From assembly GCA_008501785.1 (NCBI GenBank), contig QQUD01000445.1:1-6597 (forward strand): a DNA stretch of 6,597 nt, given 5' to 3'. Under the pieces are notes generated by a model. It was not told the origin of the DNA. It did no database searches and saw only the letters and a list, made by a program, of their open reading frames with translations. How positions within the stretch are numbered: the stretch's first letter is position 1; every line of letters starts with the position of its first letter. The stretch comes from Chloroflexota bacterium. GTDB lineage: Bacteria; Chloroflexota; Anaerolineae; Promineifilales; Promineifilaceae. The position numbers were made by a program, and so were the translations under genes. Shown here in pieces: positions 1 through 4,140 of the stretch.

Positions 1-192
1 ATATTTGAAACACCGATGCTGGCTGGATTGCCCGAAAAAGCACGACTTTCATTGGGTCAACAAGTTCCATTCCCCCCACGTTTGGGCCAACCGGCTGAAT
101 ACGCTGCATTAGCACAACACATCATTGAGAATCAGATGCTGAATGGGGAAGTGATCCGGCTAGATGGGGCCATTCGGATGGCGGCAAAATGA
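1..192 (+). CDS. 3-hydroxyacyl-CoA dehydrogenase type-2-like short-chain dehydrogenase, C-terminal 63 residues (partial)
   Basis: Frame 1 is open from the window edge to the TGA at 190-192 and gives the last 63 residues of a protein whose start lies outside the window. The segment matches the family C-terminus I remember for HSD17B10 / 3-hydroxyacyl-CoA dehydrogenase type 2. It has F-x-T-P-M/L-L near the left end, then [24 protein letters not shown] and [13 protein letters not shown] at the end. In this family the fragment covers the substrate-side helices and the last Rossmann strand, while the NAD-binding glycine motif and the catalytic Ser-Tyr-Lys are upstream and unseen. Family members oxidise 3-hydroxyacyl-CoA to 3-ketoacyl-CoA with NAD+ in the cytoplasm, in fatty-acid or branched-chain degradation. 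The stop overlaps the ATG of rpe (ATGA), so the two genes are probably cotranscribed and translationally coupled. The family call is firm; the exact substrate is not known. Confidence 0.9.
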   Translation: MFETPMLAGLPEKARLSLGQQVPFPPRLGQPAEYAALAQHIIENQMLNGEVIRLDGAIRMAAK

Positions 193-863
193 TGGATGTG
201 AAATTGGCTCCCTCGATTTTAGCGGCTGATTTTCGCCGTCTGGAAGCCCATGTGCGTGAGGCTGTGGATGCAGGTATTGATTGGCTGCACATTGATATTA
301 TGGACGGCCGTTTTGTACCGAACATCTCGTTTGGTCCACTGGTGGTGGAGGCGTTACGGTCGTTAAAAGAAGAAACTGGCTGTATCTTGGATGTCCATTT
401 GATGATTGTTGAACCGGAAAAATATATACCTGCATTTGCTAAGGCTGGGGCTGACATCATCACCGTGCATGTAGAAGCCACCCACCATTTGCATCGTGCT
501 ATTCAGATGATTAAAGAACTGGGTGTGAAAGCTGGGGTGACGCTGAATCCGGCGACGCCACTAAATGTGTTGGAAGAGATTTTGCCAGATATTGATCTGG
601 CTTTGATCATGTCCGTCAATCCTGGTTTTGGCGGTCAAAGCTACATTCCTGGCAGCACACGTCGTATTCAGGCGCTGCGTGAACTGCTTGACATGATGAA
701 TCCTGGGGCATGGTTGGAAGTAGATGGCGGCGTGAAGCCGGACAACGCATATGAAATTGCAGCAGCAGGCGCGACAGTTTTAGTGGCAGGTAGTGCTGTT
801 TTTGGTGGTAATAAGTCGGTTGCAGAAAATGTTGTGGACTTTGGCCGCGTGTTGGATGGTTGA
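189..863 (+). CDS. rpe: Ribulose-phosphate 3-epimerase
   Basis: A complete 224-residue TIM-barrel enzyme of normal family length. It interconverts D-ribulose 5-phosphate and D-xylulose 5-phosphate in the cytoplasmic pentose phosphate pathway (or Calvin cycle where present). Visible family signatures are [10 protein letters not shown] at residues 6-15, [12 protein letters not shown] at 34-45 (metal ligands His34 and Asp36, the latter an acid/base residue), DVHLMI at 68-73 with His70, a phosphate/loop motif [10 protein letters not shown] at 141-150, and VDGGVKP at 178-184 with the second acid/base Asp179. The last phosphate-binding stretch VAGSAVFG is near the C-terminus. Two adjacent ATGs (189 and 192) could both start the protein; the first gives the classic 4-nt ATGA overlap with the upstream dehydrogenase stop. 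No strong Shine-Dalgarno is seen (only a weak GGATGGCGG), consistent with coupling to the upstream gene. A copy of the ACGGCCGT palindrome encodes Asp39-Gly40-Arg41. Confidence 0.97.
   Translation: MMDVKLAPSILAADFRRLEAHVREAVDAGIDWLHIDIMDGRFVPNISFGPLVVEALRSLKEETGCILDVHLMIVEPEKYIPAFAKAGADIITVHVEATHHLHRAIQMIKELGVKAGVTLNPATPLNVLEEILPDIDLALIMSVNPGFGGQSYIPGSTRRIQALRELLDMMNPGAWLEVDGGVKPDNAYEIAAAGATVLVAGSAVFGGNKSVAENVVDFGRVLDG
304..311. repeat. ACGGCCGT palindrome, copy 1
   Basis: Within rpe, encoding Asp-Gly-Arg (residues 39-41; palindrome read in frame xAC-GGC-CGT). Flanks are G and T. Here the protein motif is itself conserved, so this copy alone would be unremarkable. Confidence 0.9.
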
Positions 864-864
864 T

Positions 865-1830
865 CTATTCTGAAGTAACCAATTCTAATGTAACCAGCAG
901 CCCGATGTGGTCTGATGCCCATAAGTTTCCGTCTGGGGTCGGATACGGCCGTTTCCACACCAACGCGGCATCGTGAACAATCACCTCATTCGTTCGCGGC
1001 GATATGAACAAATAATCAAGACGGCTGTCGAACGAATTTGGGTCCCCGTTCAGCAGTTGATTTACACAACAAGTAAACCCTGAATCATGAGGATGGATCG
1101 TGCGATAGCTATCTATCCATTGTGCATTCAGGGTTTTTATTTGGGAAGTTGTTTCGGCTGCGTTGAAATCACCGGCAATAACGGCCGTATTTGTCGCTGT
1201 CTTTTCCACATATTCCAGGAGCGCGTTTGTTTGAGCTTTATTAATTTCTGTAGCACCATTTGTCAAATGTGTTACATATAAATCTATTCCCCCTTGCGGC
1301 GTTTCAGTCTTCGCATGCAGCACAACACGATGTTCGAAAAAGGCTGCCTGTGGCATCAATTCTGTAAAGTGTATATCTTGTAATGGGAATCGGCTTAAAA
1401 TTAGCTGCCCTTCTTCAAATCCTATCAATTTGAGATTACCATTTGCCCGAAAATAAACATAATTCATTCCTGTCTTTTCGGCCAGACAGGTGACAAAATT
1501 GTCATGATTTTTAATGAAAGGTACTTCTTGAAGAAAAACGAAATCAGGATTAAGTTTGCGAATTTCTGATGCGATCAAATCAACGCGTTGTTCGAGATAC
1601 AGATAGTCAGGATATCCGTGCAGCATATTGAGGGTTAAAATGTTGAGGTAACGGCCGTTTCCCCCACCAACAGTTGCACAATCTTGTCGGCATCCAATTG
1701 CCTCTGTGCCCGGCTTACTGACATTTTTCAAATATATATAAGAAAAAATGCCAACACTAATCAAGAAAATGGTTAACACGCAAGTAAGACGATGTTTAAA
1801 TTGATGATTGTTACGTGGGTTTACTGCCAT
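865..1830 (-). CDS. Membrane-anchored endonuclease/exonuclease/phosphatase family protein
   Basis: A 321-residue protein. A short basic N-terminus is followed by one hydrophobic segment (about residues 15-34), read as a signal anchor or uncleaved signal peptide. A linker containing Cys47 and Cys51 comes next, then an EEP (DNase I/exonuclease III-like) domain from about residue 61 to the end. All the metal/catalytic landmarks of the fold can be placed: Asn68 in LTLNML, Glu102 in LQEV, GQLILSR at 141-147, His188 in THL, Asp221 and Asn223 in GDFNA, Asp272 in DYLF, and Asp307-His308 in SDH. The enzyme should therefore be active as a Mg-dependent phosphodiesterase, probably outside the cytoplasmic membrane. 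Relatives include secreted nucleases, sphingomyelinase-like enzymes and phosphatases, and the substrate cannot be told from sequence. The ATG at 1830-1828 has only a weak purine-rich upstream stretch. The gene converges on rpe, with one base between stop codons, and diverges from the histidine kinase gene. It carries three ACGGCCGT copies, each in a different reading frame. Confidence 0.87.
   Translation of the reverse strand: MAVNPRNNHQFKHRLTCVLTIFLISVGIFSYIYLKNVSKPGTEAIGCRQDCATVGGGNGRYLNILTLNMLHGYPDYLYLEQRVDLIASEIRKLNPDFVFLQEVPFIKNHDNFVTCLAEKTGMNYVYFRANGNLKLIGFEEGQLILSRFPLQDIHFTELMPQAAFFEHRVVLHAKTETPQGGIDLYVTHLTNGATEINKAQTNALLEYVEKTATNTAVIAGDFNAAETTSQIKTLNAQWIDSYRTIHPHDSGFTCCVNQLLNGDPNSFDSRLDYLFISPRTNEVIVHDAALVWKRPYPTPDGNLWASDHIGLLVTLELVTSE
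945..952. repeat. ACGGCCGT palindrome, copy 2
   Basis: Within the minus-strand EEP gene, read in frame xxA-CGG-CCG-T as Lys-Arg-Pro-Tyr (293-296), the only copy in this frame. On the + strand it continues with TTCC, as copies 4 and 5 do. Confidence 0.9.
1181..1188. repeat. ACGGCCGT palindrome, copy 3
   Basis: Within the EEP gene, read as Thr-Ala-Val (215-217) immediately before the catalytic GDFN motif. Confidence 0.9.
1641..1672. repeat. Related palindrome plus C-tract element inside the EEP gene
   Basis: AACGGCCGTT (1650-1659) is followed by T and five C. TGTT...GGT on the left (1641-1649, two unpaired bases GA) pairs with ACCAACA on the right (1666-1672). It shares the 15-mer ACGGCCGTTTCCCCC with the kinase-gene copy at 3151-3165. 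Read on the minus strand it encodes V-G-G-G-N-G-R-Y, in the flexible linker just before the EEP domain. Confidence 0.45.
1651..1658. repeat. ACGGCCGT palindrome, copy 4
   Basis: Within the EEP gene linker, read as Asn-Gly-Arg (58-60). Extends to AACGGCCGTT and is followed by a C tract. Confidence 0.9.
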
Positions 1831-1870
1831 TAGACTAAACTTTTCATAGATGGATTTAATTAACGAGCTT

Positions 1871-1888
1871 ATTTTATGATAAAATCAT
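1871..1888. repeat. Overlapping short inverted repeats, candidate operator
   Basis: ATTTTAT-G-ATAAAAT (1871-1885) is a perfect odd-length palindrome. It overlaps a second one, ATGAT-AAA-ATCAT (1876-1888). Both lie in the divergent promoter region, about 41 nt upstream of the EEP start codon and about 130 nt upstream of the kinase start codon. The position suits a transcription-factor operator, but AT-rich DNA yields such palindromes by chance, so this is only a candidate. Confidence 0.35.
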
Positions 1889-1936
1889 CATGGTAGAAAC
1901 GATTATCTCTGTAGGGTGTAATTGTATTGGATTTTG

Positions 1937-1953
1937 AATAACAAATAGTTATT
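1937..1953. repeat. Inverted repeat AATAAC-N5-GTTATT, candidate operator
   Basis: Perfect 6-bp arms separated by 5 nt lie about 67 nt upstream of the histidine kinase ATG, in the divergent intergenic region. There is no T-run after it, so it is not a terminator. It could be a protein-binding dyad for the kinase promoter; that function is inferred only from symmetry and position. Confidence 0.3.
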
Positions 1954-2019
1954 GCATTTGTACAGTTTCCATGCACAAAGATCAAAAAAAATCCCTTACA
2001 ATAGCCCATAAGAAAAACC

Positions 2020-3426
2020 ATGTTTTCTTATTTGCGTCAATTAATTATTCCCCCCATATTTCCCACACTTGAAGAAACGCGTAAAGCGAAAATAATTCAC
2101 AACTTGCTCCTTCTTGGAATAGTTCTGGGAGTCGGCTTTGCCCTTATCGCAACTCCCTTTGTAAAGGATAATTCTGGTCCTGTTATTGCGGCATTCACTT
2201 CTGGGGTTTTTACCATTCTTTTTATTTTGTTAAGAAGAAAGAAACTGAAATTTGTTTGTGTTGCCATTATCGTATCAAGTTATATAGCAATCGTCATTTC
2301 GCTGCTTGTTAATGGGGGGCTGCGTGATGAAGCCGCGCTTGTTTTAATTGCATTATTAGCAGTGGCCAGCTTTTTTTTAGGTGAATGGGCAACAGTTGCA
2401 ATTGGTTTCATGACCGGGCTTGTTTTTATTGGATTGTTTATTGCTGAACATCGAGCATGGATTCCAGAAACTGAACATTTTTTCCCAGTAGGGACAGATG
2501 ATCTTTTGCTCGCGCTGATTGCAGTTTTGGCGACAACGACAATTTTACGTCAGTTAATGGGACAGTTAATAAAGGGAAATCATCAAATTCAGATACAGGC
2601 ACAGGAATTGGAAAAACAAACCCAATATTTAAAACAAACATTAGCTAATTTACAAGAAACACAGGCGGATTTGTTACTTGCAAAGGAAACAGCCGAGGAT
2701 GCGAATCAGGCTAAAAGTGATTTCTTATCCAAAATGAGTCACGATTTAAGGTCACCACTCTCCAGCATTGTGGGGTTTGCCGATGCTTTGAAAAGCAAGC
2801 CTGATTTATCCAATAAAAAGCGTGCTGAATTATTAGGGTATATTGAACGGAATGGACAATATCTATTTGGTTTGATTGACAATCTGTTGGATTTATCTCG
2901 TATTGAGGCGAATAAGTTGATTTTGTATCCTGAAGCATTTTCGTTGTTATCGTGTTTAACTGAAATTGTAACAATGATGCAGTTAAAAATTATCGGAAAA
3001 GACGTGCAAATTTTAACTGAGTTTGATGATCAATTACCAGTGACTTGGACAGCAGATGAGCAGCGACTTCGACAAGTATTGACAAATCTGCTAGAAAATG
3101 CGATTAAATTTACGCTAGAGGGAAGTGTGACTTTGCGGGTTTGTGTGAAAACGGCCGTTTCCCCCCCCACACAATCATCCATCCATTTTGCAGTCATCGA
3201 TACTGGCATCGGCATTCGCGATGATGATTTGTCCAGGATACTTAACCCATTTGAACAAATTGATATTCGCTCACAGCGAGGTCATGGAACAGGTCTGGGG
3301 TTGGCGATTTGCACCCAACTTGTCGAGTTAATGGGAGGCAAACTCAATGTTGAAAGCAAGGTAGGGCAAGGCAGTCGATTTTGGTTCGACCTGCCTGAGG
3401 TATCACGTGTTGGTGCAATAGATTAA
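2020..3426 (+). CDS. Membrane-bound sensor histidine kinase (orphan)
   Basis: A 468-residue kinase. The N-terminal third is membrane-embedded, with about six hydrophobic segments (roughly residues 26-47, 53-71, 77-97, 105-120, 124-142 and 161-178) and no recognisable extracellular sensor domain. A coiled-coil-like stretch rich in Gln, Glu and Leu (about 182-232) connects to the catalytic core. The HisKA domain has the H-box MSHDLRSP with phospho-acceptor His241. The HATPase_c domain shows the N-box with Asn360 (NLLENAIKF), the G1 box DTGIGI starting at Asp394, the F-box NPFEQ at 409-413, and the G2 box GHGTGLGL at 421-428. It should autophosphorylate His241 and pass phosphate to an aspartate on a response regulator, but no regulator gene adjoins it and no receiver domain is fused. 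The loop between the N-box and G1 box appears some seven residues longer than usual; it coincides with an ACGGCCGT palindrome and a C8 tract. The start ATG has only a weak AAGA upstream. Signal and partner are unknown. Confidence 0.93.
   Translation: MFSYLRQLIIPPIFPTLEETRKAKIIHNLLLLGIVLGVGFALIATPFVKDNSGPVIAAFTSGVFTILFILLRRKKLKFVCVAIIVSSYIAIVISLLVNGGLRDEAALVLIALLAVASFFLGEWATVAIGFMTGLVFIGLFIAEHRAWIPETEHFFPVGTDDLLLALIAVLATTTILRQLMGQLIKGNHQIQIQAQELEKQTQYLKQTLANLQETQADLLLAKETAEDANQAKSDFLSKMSHDLRSPLSSIVGFADALKSKPDLSNKKRAELLGYIERNGQYLFGLIDNLLDLSRIEANKLILYPEAFSLLSCLTEIVTMMQLKIIGKDVQILTEFDDQLPVTWTADEQRLRQVLTNLLENAIKFTLEGSVTLRVCVKTAVSPPTQSSIHFAVIDTGIGIRDDDLSRILNPFEQIDIRSQRGHGTGLGLAICTQLVELMGGKLNVESKVGQGSRFWFDLPEVSRVGAID
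3141..3174. repeat. Nested inverted repeat with palindrome core and C8 tract inside the kinase gene
   Basis: Perfect 7-bp outer arms, TTGTGTG (3141-3147) and CACACAA (3168-3174), enclose 20 nt. These include the 12-bp palindrome AAACGGCCGTTT (3149-3160) and most of a run of eight C (3161-3168). The element is translated as a loop containing K-T-A-V-S-P-P-T between HATPase motifs, where an insertion would be tolerated. It resembles the arrangement at 1641-1672, which suggests a small repeated element; that is inference. Confidence 0.5.
3151..3158. repeat. ACGGCCGT palindrome, copy 5
   Basis: Within the histidine kinase HATPase loop, read as Thr-Ala-Val (378-380). Extends to the 12-bp palindrome AAACGGCCGTTT and is followed by eight C. 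Confidence 0.9.
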
Positions 3427-3578
3427 TCGGCTCTGTTGTTATTAGCCATCGAATTTTCGTGCTGTATCCTGAAAATCCCATAAATTTTGGCAAAAAGTAT
3501 CCAATTTGAAACCTTTTCATTGTGAATCAGTTTGTTTATATAAAGCGCTTTTTCTGAATCACGTTGGAGAACGACGAT
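3427..3578 (+). promoter_or_regulatory. Leader and probable promoter region of the sigma factor operon
   Basis: These 152 nt separate the kinase stop from the chosen sigma-factor start and become AT-rich toward the right. Two weak promoter candidates can be pointed to. One is TTTTCA (3514-3519) with TATATA (3537-3542) at 17-nt spacing, resembling a housekeeping promoter. The other is TTGAAACC at 3506-3513, which resembles the AAC-containing -35 of some ECF promoters and could serve autoregulation, though no paired -10 is identified. No convincing terminator for the kinase is present; the only hairpin is a 4-bp GGCT/AGCC pair without a T-run. Confidence 0.4.
3566..3570 (+). promoter_or_regulatory. 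Ribosome binding site that decides the sigma factor start
   Basis: GGAGA sits 8 nt upstream of the ATG at 3579. The longer possible start, a TTG at 3564, would place this Shine-Dalgarno inside the coding sequence and has no comparable site of its own. The ATG at 3579 is therefore preferred. Confidence 0.75.
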
Positions 3579-4130
3579 ATGACGCATGAGATGACGGATG
3601 CAGAGTTAGTGGAACAAGTTCAAGCGGGTCAATCAGCCGCGATGTCCCAATTGTATCGACGATATAAAACGGCCGTTTTTCGCTACACCCTTTCCAAAGT
3701 ATACGATCCCAATTTAGCGCAGGACATTACCGGCGAAATATTTCTACGGATGGTGGCTCATCTGCCGCAGTACAAAGTTACGGATGTGCCATTTACGGTT
3801 TGGTTGTTTCGGATTGCCCGTAACTACATCATCACACATTTGCAAAAGGAAAACCGCTATCAGCTCATGCCCATCTCACAAACAGACAATTTGAGCCGTG
3901 CTGAAGATAATCCGGCACACATTGTGGAAGCACAGCTCGAATTGGAATGGATATGGCGCGGATTGCAGCAGCTTGATGAACAGCAGCGTGACGTTATCGT
4001 CTTGCGCTTCATCATTGGCCTCTCATTGAAGGAAGTTGCGTCTACATTAGAAAGAACGGTTGGTGCTATCAAAACATTGCAGCATCGTGGTATCACGGCG
4101 CTGCGCGTGGCGCTGCAAGTCGCTCGATAG
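3579..4130 (+). CDS. ECF-type (sigma-70 family) RNA polymerase sigma factor
   Basis: A 183-residue protein from the ATG at 3579, of normal ECF size, consisting only of sigma regions 2 and 4. Region 2 (about residues 8-93) begins with D-A-E-L-V-E-Q-V-Q-A-G and Y-R-R-Y. It continues with A-Q-D-I-T-G-E-I-F (region 2.2, core RNA polymerase contact) and F-T-V-W-L-F-R-I-A-R-N (region 2.3/2.4, -10 recognition and melting). A short variable linker follows. Region 4 (about 126-180) carries L-D-E-Q-Q-R-D-V-I-V-L-R-F and the helix-turn-helix S-L-K-E-V-A-S-T-L-E-R-T-V-G-A-I-K-T-L-Q-H-R for -35 binding. Its gene ends 10 nt before the FecR-like membrane protein, its presumed antagonist. ECF factors commonly drive their own operon, so autoregulation is likely but not shown. 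An ACGGCCGT palindrome encodes Thr31-Ala32-Val33 in region 2. Confidence 0.93.
   Translation: MTHEMTDAELVEQVQAGQSAAMSQLYRRYKTAVFRYTLSKVYDPNLAQDITGEIFLRMVAHLPQYKVTDVPFTVWLFRIARNYIITHLQKENRYQLMPISQTDNLSRAEDNPAHIVEAQLELEWIWRGLQQLDEQQRDVIVLRFIIGLSLKEVASTLERTVGAIKTLQHRGITALRVALQVAR
3669..3676. repeat. ACGGCCGT palindrome, copy 6
   Basis: Within the sigma factor gene, read as Thr-Ala-Val (31-33). Extends to AAACGGCCGTTT. Confidence 0.9.
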
Positions 4131-4134
4131 GTGG
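4129..4134 (+). promoter_or_regulatory. Ribosome binding site of the FecR/DUF5666 protein gene
   Basis: AGGTGG overlaps the last bases of the sigma-factor stop codon and lies 6 nt before the ATG at 4141. It supports that ATG over an in-frame ATG at 4060, which would overlap the sigma factor by 71 nt and add 27 residues rich in Cys, Arg and Trp unlike the rest of the protein. Its position suggests translational coupling to the sigma factor. Confidence 0.75.
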
Positions 4135-4140
4135 TTATTC

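Larger units (their letters stand above)
1831..2019. promoter_or_regulatory. Divergent AT-rich intergenic region between the EEP gene and the histidine kinase gene
   Basis: This 189-nt gap separates two genes transcribed away from each other, so it should contain both promoters. It is clearly AT-rich. It holds a cluster of overlapping inverted repeats at 1871-1888 and a second one at 1937-1953, listed separately, plus the palindrome TTAATTAA at 1856-1863. I could not assign a convincing pair of -35/-10 boxes on either strand; a weak -10-like TACAAT at 1997-2002 lacks a matching -35. No small ORF or structured RNA is evident. Confidence 0.55.

Noticed and set aside
72..77. C6 tract in the dehydrogenase fragment as another copy of the C-tract element
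   Set aside because: It encodes the conserved family motif PFPPRLG and lacks the ACGGCCGT palindrome.
858..881. GGTT/AACC hairpin at the rpe-EEP convergence
   Set aside because: Four-base arms around a long loop, no T-run; not distinguishable from chance.
1087..1281. Small + strand open frame inside the EEP region
   Set aside because: Opposite a gene with all EEP catalytic motifs; no supporting features.
3429..3447. Possible terminator hairpin after the kinase (GGCT/AGCC)
   Set aside because: Only a 4-bp stem with a long loop and no following T-run.
3564..3578. TTG start adding five residues to the sigma factor
   Set aside because: It would include the GGAGA ribosome binding site at 3566-3570 in the coding sequence; the ATG at 3579 has that site at good spacing.
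4060..4140. In-frame ATG 81 nt upstream of the chosen start of the FecR/DUF5666 gene
   Set aside because: The added 27 residues overlap sigma region 4 and are Cys/Arg/Trp-rich like an out-of-frame translation. AGGTGG lies just before the ATG at 4141.
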